In this document: piece by piece, positions 24,136 to 36,639 of the stretch
Layout of the letters: each line of letters starts with the position of its first letter
Position numbering within the stretch: position 1 is the first letter of the stretch
Assembly (NCBI GenBank): GCA_030323885.1
Contig: CM059186.1
Location: 167,521,417 to 167,585,416 of the forward strand
DNA length: 64,000 nucleotides
DNA from: Branchipolynoe longqiensis
Lineage: Eukaryota > Annelida > Polychaeta > Phyllodocida > Polynoidae
Reading direction: 5' to 3'
The notes under the pieces: generated by a model
Told to the model about the DNA's origin: nothing
Databases searched by the model: none
What the model saw: the letters and a program-made list of their open reading frames with translations, nothing else
Translations under genes and position numbers: made by a program

Positions 24136-24348
24136 ACACCGGCCAGTGCTGTGCTATTCGCCCCAGTTGTGTTTCTGTCCCTTGTGCCAGTTACACGGCC
24201 TGCTGTTATTACGGTGCATTATGGGTGAAGGGCCGAGGCTGGCAGTATTTCAGCAGCATTTACTACGCAGTAATAACGGCCGCAGCTGGCCATGTGTCAC
24301 CAATAGCCACACGGGTGTTGCTTAAACATGATCACTGATCGTTAATCT
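24136..24348. other. low-copy spacer
   Basis: GC-rich mixed sequence, nothing recognised. Confidence 0.5.
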
Positions 24349-24676
24349 ACCGGGCGCGGTGGGCGAATCGGTAGAGCGGGAGCCTTGCATGCGGAAGGTC
24401 GGGATTTCGCTTGCCGGTCAAGTCAAACCTATGACTTACAAAATTGATACATGTTGCTTCCTAGCATGGCGCTTAGCATTACTGTTTAGGGCAAGGACTG
24501 GTTAGGTTAGTGTCAGGATAATGTGACTGAGTGGGATATCGAGTCATGGGGCCCGGCGGCTTGATTTCCCAGTGGGGCATCAATATACTATAAAATCGTC
24601 ATGAGTGTGCAGTCACAAGTCGGGACACGTCCTGATATTACCTTAGATGTTGCTAGGACCTAAGACAACAATAAAC
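24349..24676 (+). mobile_element. SINE-A, near full length
   Basis: Begins ACCGGGCGCGGTGGGCGAAT (tRNA-like 5' end with A box) and ends CCTTAGATGTTGCTAGGACC plus a CAACAATAAACA tail. The B-box region is altered (GGGATTTCGCTTGCC). Confidence 0.88.
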
Positions 24677-24888
24677 ACAGCTGATCGCTAATCGGGCCCG
24701 CACAGATCTGGCGTGGTGACGTAGAGTTAGCAAACTGATGTTCTGTAAGAGGGACTACTTCTCTACATGTGTAGGGACACGGTGTGTGAGCGGCCTCTTC
24801 ACAGATGTGTACACTACGGTGTAGGGATCCCGTAAAGCTACACTGTACACACACCGAGTCGCAGCCAACACGCCCGGTATAATAGAGT
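24677..24888. other. low-copy spacer between SINEs
   Basis: No recognisable feature. Confidence 0.5.
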
Positions 24889-25217
24889 GGTTGGTTGTTG
24901 GAGTTTTACGTCCTGGCAACATCTAATGTCATATCAGGGTGGGTACTGACTTATGACAGTTCACACTTATGGTGACATTATAGTGCTGCCCCACTGGGAA
25001 ATCAGGCTGCCGGCATTATGATCTGATATCCCACTCAGTCACATTCTCCGTAACATTGAGCTAACCCGACCTTGTCCTATCCTATTAATGCCTACTGCCA
25101 GGCTTGGAAGTGACAAGTGTCAATTTTAAAGTCATTGGTTTGACTCGACTGAGAACGGAACTCCCGACCTTCCGCACGAGAGACCCGCGCTCTACCAATT
25201 AGGCGACATCGCCCGGT
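24889..25217 (-). mobile_element. SINE-A, near full length
   Basis: Starts GGTTGGTTGTTGGAGTTTTA and ends GGCGACATCGCCCGGT. The body is complete in minus orientation. It lies tail to tail with the plus-strand copy at 24,349-24,676, giving two oppositely oriented SINEs 212 bp apart. Confidence 0.9.
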
Positions 25218-25603
25218 CTGTCTGATGCGGGTGGTCAGACCAGACCGACCGTCCTATTTATATTGTAATAAATGCAGCTGTGAGATTCACCAGTTATTGC
25301 CCGATATCCGGTGTTGACCTGGATGAGTCATACTCCAAGCAAGGGCGATGTAAATAAACATGCCAGAGGGCTAGTGTAGTTTAACCACCTATTAGATGTC
25401 TACATGACTCAATCGTATGGCGTTATATAGGATAATAGAACATTGCAATGCCTTCAGCAAGGAGTACATCATATATAAATATATCGCAACTCTTATCAAT
25501 ATACTAACAGGTAACATCATGATATTGTAAATGTGACAATCCGCTATCAACTTTATTGAACTTAGCATTTTGAACTTAGCAATGCTATATGTATATCGTT
25601 TTA
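25218..25603. other. low-copy sequence, no gene seen
   Basis: AT-rich DNA. A minus-strand open frame of 117 codons runs from the SINE at right into it and has no recognisable domain. Confidence 0.5.
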
Positions 25604-25930
25604 TTTGATTGTTGTTGTACGTCCTAATAACATGTAAGGTCATATCATGATGAGTACCGTCTTGTGACAGTGTCCACTCATGGCAACTGTATAGTGCTGC
25701 CCGCCTGGGAGATATGGCCACTGGCAACATGCCCCGATACCCCACACATTCACATTCTCAGGATACTGTGCTCACCAGTCCTTGTCCTATCCCCTCAATG
25801 TTGAGTGTCAGGCTAGGTAGCGACAACTATCAAATTAGTAAGTCATTAGTTTGACTTGGCTGGGATTCTAACTCCTAACTTTCCGCACGGGAAGCCTGCA
25901 CTCTACCGCTTCGTCGACTATATCTGGTCC
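25604..25930 (-). mobile_element. SINE-A, near full length
   Basis: Tail at left (TTGATTGTTGTTGTACGTCC) and head at right (CTCTACCGCTTCG). More diverged than the 24.9-kb copy, suggesting an older insertion. Confidence 0.87.
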
Positions 25931-26978
25931 ATGTATATGACCTACCGAACAATTAGTGAAGGCACTAGTGACGCTGCGCAGGATAATCCGTGGAATGGAG
26001 TGTGATTGCTTTACACAAACGACACAGAATTCCGCGCATGCAACTAAGTATATGGTATGCGCCCGTCACGTGGGGTCATAGCCACGGCGTGATGACCTCT
26101 CAAAATGGCCGCTTGCAAAACGCCCTGAAATGACGCAGAAATATCAAGTCCACCCACCTATGACCGGAACCAGCGTGATCAGGATGCACCGCGGCAGGAA
26201 GTCCACAGCCATGTCTGTCACGTGACCGCGCTACTGCCCAGGTGAGGCCCCTCCTTCCCTCCTTCCCTGGTCGCCTTTCTACTGCCGTTCTACTGCGCAG
26301 AATCACGGCCCGCACCGGCGCAGTGCCCCCTGATGTAGACGGGGTCACGCGGACGCTGCCCCAGTCTAACGACCCTTCCCTGTTTGGCGACCTGCCCTGA
26401 CCTTGCGGTGACCTTGTGGTGAACGGGGATAATCTGCGCTGTGGTCCGGGATTGATCCAGACGACCCGGCGGTGTGCGGCGGTGTGGGGTGGGGGTCCTT
26501 AGGGAGGGGGCGGTGTGATACAGCTACCCCACCATTTATTCTAGGGCCGTAATCGATTAACACGACCCGTTTGACTCGGGTCAACCAAGTTGTCAGAATT
26601 TCAAATAGAACACCGCGAGTGGAATCGACAAATACATGTAACGTGTGCAAAACGACCCCACCCGAGTAACCCACCTCTTGGCTGGGGTGGCTAGGAGCGA
26701 TGACGTCAGATTTGCGCTGGTACCACCCTGCAGGATAACAGCCAGCCATACAAGTTTGTTTTGGTAAGAACATAGATTAATGAAATGAAAATATAACTAA
26801 ACAATGCCATCATAAAACACTTTAAATTCTATTTTGCTGTAGTATATCAGTTATTAAAAAAATAAAAATAAAGGTTTTGGATTAAGCCACCATTTTTTCC
26901 ACCCCGAGCGTGGAGAAGCGTATTCGATTATTCGACCCGAGTCTGTATGATGTGCGCATGCGCCAAAAAGTGGCTCGG
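25931..26978. other. low-copy, partly CpG-rich sequence, no gene supported
   Basis: CpG-rich parts lie at about 26,140-26,520. Open frames on the minus strand (26,100-26,348; 26,366-26,773) show no recognisable domain. A near NRF1 palindrome lies at about 26,953. A promoter is possible but not supported by an adjacent gene. Confidence 0.5.
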
Positions 26979-27115
26979 GCGCTCACACTGCCTCGCCCCG
27001 CGTCTGTTGGGCGGCGGTGTGACACATCTGTCCCCACGTACTGTGTGTATGTATGTGTGCGCCCACACTGCCTCACCCCGCTGCAGTCGGGCGGCGTGGC
27101 AGTGTGTCATTGTAG
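26979..27115. repeat. 80-bp tandem duplication
   Basis: GCGCTCACACTGCCTCGCCC at 26,979 is repeated as GCGCCCACACTGCCTCACCC at 27,059, and both are followed by a GGGCGGCGT-type block. Two copies are visible. Confidence 0.75.
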
Positions 27116-27222
27116 CCTGCACAGTTTGGGACGTTGACCGGACACGGCGGTGTGAGCGCCGTGTGAGATGAAGGTTACCGAGCGGCGCCTGACGCCATCA
27201 AGAAGCTCGGTGTGGACCGGGG

Positions 27223-27719
27223 CCGGTGTCGCAGTTTGAGTGCCGTGACAGTTTGAGCGCCCTTGTGTTGCTTCTGCGCATGCGCGGATAGAGACAACAT
27301 TAAAACCACCCTAACTATCACAGTAATTTGTGATTTGTGGTGCTTTGAAAGCAATTTTCTCTTGTTTCTATTAAATAGTTCAGATCTTTCTCTACAATTT
27401 CACATTCAGCTTTTTTTATCAGCCAATTGGAAGTTCTTGAATTTATTTTGTGAAAGTAGTTTTTGAGGCCATGATCTGGTAAGGCTAACACTGGCACTGA
27501 CACTCAGAATATCCCAACTTTCACTATTATCTCTGTTTTTAATACTTTCAGAGTAAATTGCTCTTAGGTTACATTAAATACTTCAGATCTTCCTCTTCAA
27601 TTGTGCATTAAGATATTTTTAATCAATCCAATGAAAGCTTTTAAATCTATTTAACCAAAAAAGTATACAACCACTGGTAGGGCACTCAAACTGGCAGGGC
27701 GCTCAAACTGCAACACCGG
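27223..27719. mobile_element. 497-bp inverted-repeat element (MITE-like)
   Basis: The left end CCGGTGTCGCAGTTTGAGTG (27,223-27,242) and the inverted right end (27,679-27,719) match over about 40 bp with few differences. Each end carries two CAGTTTGAG(T/C)GCC motifs. The interior is AT-rich and contains a direct repeat of about 85 bp (27,366-27,450 and 27,570-27,655, both with AAATA-TTCAGATCTT). No transposase is present, and no clear target-site duplication was found. Confidence 0.75.
27275..27286. promoter_or_regulatory. NRF1-like palindrome inside the inverted-repeat element
   Basis: TGCGCATGCGCG matches YGCGCATGCGCR and lies just inside the left terminal repeat. Function is inferred only. 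Confidence 0.3.
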
Positions 27720-27961
27720 CTAGGACTTCCCTAGTGGAAACTATTCCGGAAGTGCAGCATTAGAGAACGTTTGAAAACATGAATAAATATTGGAATATAC
27801 AATGCACATACAGAGAGGGGAGAAGTGGTATAAGTAGCCGTGTCAATGAACATTTCCCCAGAGCTTAGTTTGTTGGTTGGTGTTTTAAATCCTCGCAAAT
27901 GAAAATGTAGATCGGGGATAAGTAGTAAATGTTGTCGGGTTATAGAATATTATCCCATAGT
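27720..27961. other. low-copy spacer
   Basis: AT-rich. A TTGTTGGTTGGTGTTTTAAA piece at about 27,868 resembles a SINE-A tail but is too short to call. Confidence 0.5.
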
Positions 27962-28226
27962 TTTGATTGTTTGTTTGCGTGTTACGTCTTAGCAGCAGGT
28001 ACGGTCAAATCAGATGGGTACCCACTTGTGACAGTGTGCACTCACGGCAACATTATAGTGCTGCCCCACTGAGAGATCAGACCACCAACACCATGATCTT
28101 AAATCCCACTCAGACATATTATCTTGATACTAAACTAACCAGTCCTTGCCATATCCTAGTAATGCAGAGGACCAGGCTCGGTACTGACAACTATCAATTT
28201 TATAAGTCATTGATTTGGTTGAGAGA
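27962..28226 (-). mobile_element. SINE-A, head missing
   Basis: Tail and body are clear (TGGGTACCCACTTGTGACAG, GTGCTGCCCCACTGAGAGAT, AACCAGTCCTTGCCATATCC) up to AAGTCATTGATTTGG. The tRNA-like head is then lost. Confidence 0.83.
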
Positions 28227-30435
28227 CTTTGTGGAATCGTGGACATCCTAGTCCATATTAGGTGCCTTAAATTAAAGAAACCCACTGTATTATTACATTA
28301 TTGACAATATTGCTACTCCAGAATGATATATGATATATAACAATTATGCGAGTATATAACTCCACGGAAGTTGCTAGCATCCATCTACCACCCCTGTATG
28401 CGCCCACTGGCGCCCCCTCTCAGGTCTTCGCGACATTCCCAAGTTAGAGGTTCCTCCCCTCACTCGCCAATCAACAATAGCGAAGTGGATAGAAGGACAT
28501 ATTATATTATATGCATAACGTTGATTACATGCGTTGATTGAGCAGGGCAAATTACAATCGTGGACAATTGGTCTTCCTCATTCCTCTAATAATTTCCTGA
28601 CTAAATTCTGGTAAGGTAGTTCTTTGCAGGGAGGCGGTCGCTGACGGAATGGTTAGGTCGCACGTGGGACCCATAAACTGTGCACCTGACTGACAGGTGG
28701 CGCCACTTCCGATTAGTGAGTACTCACGGAATTAACCGGGCAGCGCTGTATGAATTGCAATAATATTGACATATTCAAATATACAACTCAATGCTGCGTG
28801 CCAGGTTAGGTAATGAAGGCATGGACTTTTAGGTTGTCGCATTAACTCGGCCGAGTTGAACTCCATGGGTTTGAACATATGGCATTTCACACTGGAAGTG
28901 GGCTCTGAACTATATGTAATGCATAATCATTATACAAGTATAATTACTCGGATGCTTTCATTCCTTATTAGTATCCTAACTCATCTTCTGTACTGATCTT
29001 ACCATTAATTGTTCATCGACTATGCAACCAGCCCGACTGTGGCGCCCCCTGTCTGCAAACGTGGTAACTTGTCTGGCCACACTCGGTCACTCTGACCGCG
29101 ATTGTTCTATCTGTTAATTATAATGCATTATGAAACTATAAATGGGCGAAGAGAAGTTTGCTATTTGAATACTTCTGATTATGTATACTGCTGGGGTAAT
29201 CATACATGAACCCCCGTGTATTGTACATGTAGGTTGCGGTCAGTGTGTCATACAAAGTGAGAGTGTGGAGTCAGGGAATGGCACATAGGTCGAGTCCATT
29301 CACAGCTGGGGGTGGAAGGGTGCATGACCCGTGTCCGATTAGTAAAATGAGGATTAACGTATAACACGCTTTTCTCTCAAATCCACACCGGTACCAACAG
29401 TGTAAGACTGTGGAGACTTATCTGATGGCGTCCACAAACTGTGTCTGAAAGTAGATTGTGCATGCTCGTTCATTTTAACTCGCTCTGAATAGCAGAACCG
29501 AGTATTACAATAAGCCAGCCATCTACTCCTAGCACCTTGCTGATTGATAACCCACGGTCTATGCTGATATCACTTAGAATCGCCAGCAACGTGTCCAATC
29601 TTATGGAACTTGTCGGTGTTGTCTACGACTCATTAAATACTATAATACATCATTGTAAAATATTCCTCTATAGGGCATAGAGGGGAATGCAAATGTTATA
29701 TTACTGATCAGTGTACGTGACCAGGCGCATGTATGTATGTATGTATGGATTGGTGGTGCCTGAGTGGGATGTAAATAGACATAGTGCTGCTGGCAGGTCT
29801 GGGTGTGAGTGCACTCAGGGCCTACCCCCTCTGCTGGGATAGGGATCACCACACTCAAAGGTCAAGGTTGGTGGTGGGCATGTGGGCCATACAGCTTGTG
29901 GTGGTGGGCAGACCACTGGTAGCCACAGGGACCAGGAATGCTGGATCCATATTGGTAGGGCCAGGAATGCTTGTTTCCCATTGGGGGAAAAGGGTGGGGT
30001 GATACTCTACAATGAACCCATGTAATCATATAAATAATAAACCAGAAGGATGGACTATCTCTTCTTCTTCACACTTTATACTCTTCCTTTCTCTTTGTAT
30101 GTATTGATTTCACCATAGCGTGCCTACACAGCCACAGATTCGAGCCTTAGCTTTTACATCATGGTGTAATACATTCTAATTTTGGATGTTTTTTTTTCAT
30201 AAATCAAATTTGATAAGTTTTGAATGCTAATTATTGACAGAATATTTATCCTTCAAACATGGATCGGTGCCCTGGGGAGTCTCAACTACACATCCACCTC
30301 GGCTTTCCGTCAAATAATATTGTTAATAACTATTTTATTAATAAGACCATTTCATTCATTAGTACCAAAGCGCTGGTCTTTGGGCCATACGTGGTGAGAG
30401 GTATTCACAATATATATGCTTTTGGCCGTGGATAA
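28227..30435. other. 2.2 kb of low-copy sequence, no gene seen
   Basis: AT-rich, with no array longer than a few units. A (GTAT)n-like microsatellite lies at about 29,730-29,748. A degenerate stretch at about 28,798-28,895 (GTGCCAGGTTAGGTAATG, AACTCGGCCGAGTTGAACTC) resembles a SINE-A head. Open frames are short and unrecognised. Confidence 0.6.
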
Positions 30436-30439
30436 TATA

Positions 30440-30735
30440 TGGTTGTGGAGCTGATGAAAATGTGAAATATTGCACCTAGAGCAGGCTTTTCGAACCGACC
30501 TTTCCTGCCATTCCGCAGCTAGAGTGGTAACCATTACACCAGCTAGGCTCTCTGATGTAGTCACCCTACCCACGCCTATCTGTCTATGTGGCTCCTTCGC
30601 TGAGAGGTCAGTGCAGACTACTACACTAACTGCTACATCTGCGAGGCTCCCTGATGCAATCACCCTATCCATGCCTACTGATCTATCTGGCTCATTGCGT
30701 GAGAAGTCACGCAATAGGATGCAATAGGATGATGT
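30440..30735 (-). mobile_element. SINE-B copy with duplicated body
   Basis: The minus-strand head GAGCCTAGCTGGTGTAATGG and B-box-like GGTCGGTTCGAAAAGCC match the 11.8-kb copy. The body block with CCTACCCACGCC and GAGAGGTCAG occurs twice about 98 bp apart within this copy. Confidence 0.75.
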
Positions 30736-30810
30736 AGCAGAATACACAAACATAATTAGGCCTGCATTTTGCATGACTCGGTTTAGAATAATGTATTTAG
30801 TTATTTGTTA

Positions 30811-31106
30811 CCGGGCGCGGTGGCCGAATCGGTAAAGCGCAGGCCTCCCGTGCGGAATGACTTATACAATTTCTACTTGTCGCTTCCTAGCCTGGCACTA
30901 GGCATTAATATTATAGGGCAAACACTGATTAACTCAGTGTTAGGATAATGTGACAGAGAAGGATATTGAGTCATGGCGCCAGTGACCTGATTTTGCAGTG
31001 GGGCATCACTATAAAGTCACCATCAGTGCACACTGTCACAAGTCGGTGCCTGTCCTGATATTACCTGAGATATTGCCAGGATGTAAAACTCCAACAACCA
31101 ACCAAC
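30811..31106 (+). mobile_element. SINE-A with internal deletion and visible target duplication
   Basis: Starts CCGGGCGCGGTGGCCGAATC. The head runs GCCTCCCGTGCGGAA and jumps directly to TGACTTATACAATT, so the B-box segment is missing. It ends AACTCCAACAACCAACCAAC. TTATTTGT flanks it on both sides (30,801-30,808 and 31,107-31,114), consistent with an 8-bp or longer target-site duplication. Confidence 0.9.
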
Positions 31107-31114
31107 TTATTTGT

Positions 31115-31384
31115 GTTACACACACAATCATTGCTCATCACTCGCTCCTCAAGCCCCAAATGGTGTAATATATACTTAATATGAGCCGGCTTTTGCCGCA
31201 ATCTGCAGCCGTTGATTGCCGGGAGGCTTCCTTATTACGCGTTATAAATAAGGAACGGCGCATAAACAGGGGCAGGCGGCCGGGCGGGCGGCCGGGCGGG
31301 CGGCCGGGGGGCAGCGCCTAATTGAATGCATCTGCTCGGCTTTATCGTGACTGTCAATAAACACGGCTCGATGTACGCCACCCC
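31115..31384. other. low-copy sequence with GGGCGGCC run
   Basis: Contains a short tandem CGGCCGGGCGGG at about 31,268-31,312. No gene seen. Confidence 0.5.
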
Positions 31385-31739
31385 GCCCACGCACAGGAAG
31401 GTGTTCACCACTGTTCACACCACGCATACACACACAGGAAGGTGTTCACACCACGCAAACACACACATGAAGGAGTTCACCACTGTTCACACCATGCATA
31501 CACACACAGGAAGGTGTTCACACCACGCAAACACTCACAGGAAGGTGTTCACCACTGTTCACACCATGCATACACAAACAGGAAGGTGTTCACACCACGT
31601 AAACACACACAGGAAGGTGTTCACCACTATACACACCACGCATACACACACAGGAAGGTGTTCACGCCACGCAAACACACACAGGAAGGTGTTCACATGA
31701 TGCATACACACACAGTAAGGGGTTCACACCACACATACA
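31385..31739. repeat. 72-bp repeat made of two 36-bp halves
   Basis: GTTCACCACT anchors recur at 31,403, 31,475, 31,547 and 31,619, exactly 72 bp apart. The two halves differ in having or lacking CACTGTTCA. The core resembles the neighbouring 35-bp repeat. Confidence 0.9.
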
Positions 31740-34700
31740 CACAGGGGTAGGAGAGTGTTCACATCCCGCATACACACATGGGTAGGAGAGTGTTCACATC
31801 CCGCATACACACAGGGGTAGGAGAGTGTTCACATCCCGCATACACCCAGGGGTAGGAGAGTGTCCACATCCCGCATACACACATGGGTAGGAGAGTGTTA
31901 ACATCACGCATACACACATGGGTATGAGAGTGTGCACACTCTCCATACACACAGAGGTAGGAGAGTATTCACACCCCGCATACACACAATGGTAGGAGAG
32001 TGTGCACATCCCGCATACACACATAGGTAGGAGAGTGTTCACATCCCGCATACACACAGGGGTAGAAGAGTGTGTACATCCCACATACACACATGGGTAG
32101 GAGAGTGTTCACATCCCGCATACACCCAGATGTAGGAGAGGGTCCACATCCCGCATACACACAAGGGTAGGAGATTGTTCACACTCCACATACACACATG
32201 GGTAGGAGAGTGTGCACATCCCGCATACACACATGGGTAGGAGAGTGTTCACATCCCGCATACACACATGGGTAGGATAGTGTTCACATCCCGCATACAC
32301 ACATGGGTAGGAGAGTGTGCACATCCCGCATACACACATATGTAGGAGAGGGTCCACATCCCACATACACACAGGGGTAGGAGAGTGTTCACATTCCGCA
32401 TACACACAAGGGTAGGAGAGTGTGCACATCCCGCATACACACATGGGTAGGAGAGTGTCCACATCCCGCATACACACAGGGGTAGGAGAGTGTGCACATC
32501 CCACATACACACAGAGGTAGGAGAGTGTTTACATCCCGCATACAAATGGGTAGGAGAGTGTTCACATCCCGCATACACACATGGGTAGGAGAGTGTCCAC
32601 ATCCCGCATACACACAGGGGTAGGAGAGGGTCCACATCCCGCATACACACAGGGGTAGGAGAGGGTCCACATCCCGCATACACATGGGGGTAGGAGAGGG
32701 TCCACATCCCGCATACACACAGGGGTAGGAGAGTGTGTACATCCCGCATACACCCCGGGGTAGGAGAGGGTCCACATCCTGCATACACACATGGCGTAGG
32801 AGAGTGTTCACATCCAACATACACACATGGGTAGGAGAGTGTCCACATCCCGCATACACACAGTGGTAGGAGAGTGTACACATCCCGCATACACACAGGG
32901 GTAGGAGAGTGTGCACATCCCGCATACACACATGGGTAGGAGAGTGTGCACATCCCGCATACACACAGGGGTAGGAGAGTGTGCACATCCCGCATACACA
33001 CATGGGTAGGAGAGTGTCCACATCCCGCATACACAGATGTGTAGGAGAGTGTGCACCTCACGCATACACACAGGGGTAGGAGAGTGTTCACATCCTGCTT
33101 ACACACATGGGTAGCAGAGTGCGCACATCCCGCATACACACAGGGGTAGCAGAGTGTTCACATCCTGCATACACACAGGGGTAGGAGAGTGTTCACATCC
33201 CGCATACACACATGGGTAGGAGAGTGTGCACATCCCGCATACACACACGGGTAGGAGAGTGTTCATACCCCGCATATACACAGGGGTAGGAGAGTGTGCA
33301 CATCCCGCATACACACATGGGTAGAAGAGTGTGCACATCCCGCATACACACATGGGTAGGAGATTGTTCACATCCCGCATACACACATGGGTAGAAGAGT
33401 GTGCACATCCAGCATACACACATGGGTAGGAGAGTATTCACACCCCGCATACACACATGGGTAGGAGAGTGTGCACATCCAACATACACACAGGGGTAGG
33501 AGAGTGTGCACATCCATCATACATACGGGTAGGAGATTGTTTACATCCCACATACACACAGGGGTAGGATAGTGTCCACATCCCGCATACACACACAGGT
33601 AGGAGATTGTTCACATCCCGCATACACACATGGGTAGGAGAGTGTGCACATCCCACATACACACATGCGTAGGAGAGTGTTCACATCCCGCATACACACA
33701 GGGGTAGGAGAGTGTGCACATCCCGCATACACACATGGGTAGGAGAGTGTGCACATCCCGCATACACACATGGGTAGGAGAGTGTCCACATCCCGCATAC
33801 AAACAGGGGTAGGAGAGTGTGCACATCCCGCATACACACATGGGTAGGAGAGTGTCCACATCCCGCATACAAACAGGGGTAGGAGAGTGTGCACATCCCG
33901 CATACACACATGGGTAGGAGAGTGTCCACATCCCGCATACACACATGGGTAGGAGAGTGTGCACATCCCGCATACACACAGGGGTAGGAGAGTGTTCATA
34001 CCCCGCATACACACAGGGGTAGGAGAGTGTTCACATCCCGCATACACACATGGGTAGGAGAGTGTGCACATCCCGCATACACACAGGGGTAGGAGAGTGT
34101 GCACATCCCGCATACACACCGGGGTAGGAGAGTGTTCACATCCCGCATACACACAGGGGTAGGAGAGTGTGCACACCCCACATACACACAAGGGTAGGAG
34201 AGTGTTCATACCCCACATACACACAGGGGTAGGAGAGTGTTCATACCCCACATACACACAGGGGTAGGAGAGTGTGCACATCCCGCATACACACAAGGGT
34301 AGGGGAGTGTTCATACCCCGCATACACACAGGGGTAGGAGAGTGTTCACATCCCGCATACACACAGGGGTAGGAGAGTGTTCACATCCCGCATACACACA
34401 GGGGTAGGATATTGTTCACATCCCGCATACACACATGGGTAGGAGAGTGTGTACATCCAGCATACCCACAGGGGTAGGAGAGTGTTCACATCCCGCATAC
34501 ACACAAGGGTAGGAGAGTGTTCATACCCCGCATACACACCTGGGTAGGAGAGTGTGCACATCCCGCATACACACCAGGGTAGGAGAGTGTTCACATCCCG
34601 CATACACACAGCGGTAGGAGAGTGTTCACATCCCGCATACACACAGGGGTAGAATATTGTTCACATCCCGCATACACACATGGGTAGGAGAGTGTGTACA

Positions 34701-35455
34701 TCCAGCATACACACAGGGGTAGGAGAGTGTTCACATCCCGCATACACACATGGGTAGGAGAGTGTGTACATCCAGCATACACACATGGGTAGGAGAGTGT
34801 GCACATCCCGCATACACACAGGGATGGGTATGAGAGTGTCCACATCCCGCATACACACAGGGGTAGGATAGTGTTCACATCCCGCATACCCACATGGGTA
34901 GGAGAGTGTCCACATCCCGCATACACACAGGGGTAGGAGAGTGTTCACACTCCGCATACACTCAGTGTAAGGAGAATGTCCACATCCCGCATACACTCAC
35001 ACATACACACACGGGTAGGAGAGTGTGTACATCCCGCATACACACATAGGTATGAGAGTGTTTACATCCCGCATACACACATGGGTAGGAGATTGTCCAC
35101 ATCCCACATACACACAGGGGTAGGAGAGTGTCCACATCCCGCATACACACAGGGGTAGGATAGTGTTCACATCCCGCATACACACAGGGGTAGGAGAGTG
35201 TGCACATCCCGCATACACACATGGGTAGGAGAGTGTTCACATCCCGCATACACACAGGGGTAGGAGAATGTGCACATCCCGCATACACACATGGGTTAGA
35301 GAGTGTTAACATCCCGCATACACACAGGGGTAGGAGATTGTTCACACTCCGCATACACACATGGGTAGGAGATTGTTCACACTCCGCATACACTCAGTGT
35401 AAGGAGAATGTCCACATCCCGCATATACTCACACATACACACAGCAGTGGGAAAC
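31740..35455. repeat. 35-bp tandem repeat, 3.7 kb, about 106 copies
   Basis: The unit is GGGGTAGGAGAGTGTTCACA followed by TCCCGCATACACACA. Variants are mainly GTGTTCACA / GTGTGCACA / GTGTCCACA and AGGGG/ATGGG. As 35 is not divisible by 3, the minus strand reads a 35-residue Cys-rich cycle in all three frames with no stops. This yields many overlapping open frames (up to 296 codons) that are artefacts. Confidence 0.96.
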
Positions 35456-36358
35456 TGTTCACACCCCACATCCACATACATAACTGCAGTGCATTCCCAT
35501 CTTTTCAACCTGACCTCACATTAAGGCCTCAAATATCAGGCACACCCTACATGACGCCAGGTGGCACCGTGGTGTCTAAGTGGACAGTTGTGTACTTTCC
35601 TGCAAACGCCAGCCTTCATGGCCGAGATTGCAGGTGCTGGTGCTGCTTCTCCCCCCTCCCTCTGTGCCCCGCCCCAATCTGCTCGCCCCCCGCGAGCCGT
35701 GCCGGGCCGAGCTGCTCGTGACTGCAGCCGAGCTAATCCTATTAGACACAGCTCGGGATCGAGTTGCTCGCCACATCTCTCCCCGCACCCGCTCCCCCAC
35801 CCATACCCCCACATCTACCACCTACACCCCCCCTCCCCCACAAACACTCCCCACACATGTATGTGTGCTAACGGCTACCACACGCAACATACCACCACCT
35901 GGTGTAGCTTCACCACCGGTTTACAACAGCAGCCTTGGGATATTGCGAGGCACGCATGCGCAGTGGTCTAATATCACCTTGCGCGGGGTATGCCGTGAGC
36001 TAATCGTCATTCTGCTCACTCTCAAGATATTTATATATGAGATGTACACAGATTGTGGGAAAGTTTAGTGAAGAAGTGAAGAGGGCAGGCATAACAAGCA
36101 ACAGATCCAGATTAGTTGTTCTCTGTAAACTAGAACTTATTGCTGTGTTTTCCAGTTGAAGTATATCAATTTCATATTGCATAGGGAATTAGCTTCTGCA
36201 AAAAAGCCATATTGGATTATCGGAATGATGGCAGCTTCAGCTCAAAGGTGGTAGTCGTGGTTTCATTTTGGACTGAATGGCCTTCCTCAGGTTTTCCACT
36301 TGAACCATTCAAGTGTCCCCTCCCAAACTGAAGTCTCTCACTCACTCCCCCCACCCCC
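35456..36358. other. low-copy sequence, CpG-rich at 35.6-35.8 kb
   Basis: GC-rich at about 35,640-35,790. Several overlapping frames are open on both strands, but none shows a recognisable domain. A near-match NRF1 palindrome lies at about 35,951. No exon can be defended. Confidence 0.5.
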
Positions 36359-36413
36359 AATCCTGATATGACCTTCGATGTTATTAGGATGTAAAACAAC
36401 AATCAAACAAAAG
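36359..36413 (+). mobile_element. SINE-A tail fragment
   Basis: AATCCTGATATGACCTTCGA, TGTTATTAGGATGTAAAACA, ACAATCAAACAAAA: only the tail end of the family. Confidence 0.75.
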
Positions 36414-36639
36414 GACCTGCAATACTGGCTGCAGATCCACGCCTTACTGGAGGAACATTCTATCTAATCACTTCCGGTACCAATATAGGTAATACACTTA
36501 CATAAGGAATAACATACAGATCCTCTTCTGGCTGATATAGGCCCTATTGCACCTCTGATACCAGATCGTTATGCTAAAAAATACTATTATATTTTTGCAA
36601 ACATATGGAGGTGGACATTACCCAGAAGTCATATAACTG
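36414..36639. other. low-copy spacer
   Basis: No recognisable feature. Confidence 0.5.

Noticed and set aside
24349..24420. A tRNA gene at the start of the SINE
   Set aside because: It has A- and B-box-like parts but no full cloverleaf, and the same head is attached to the same body at many places.
31759..35393. Cys-rich minus-strand frames (CVCGMCTLSYPCVYAGC-like) up to 296 codons
   Set aside because: All three frames are open in the same DNA because the 35-bp unit has no stops. The 35-residue cycle is purely the repeat.
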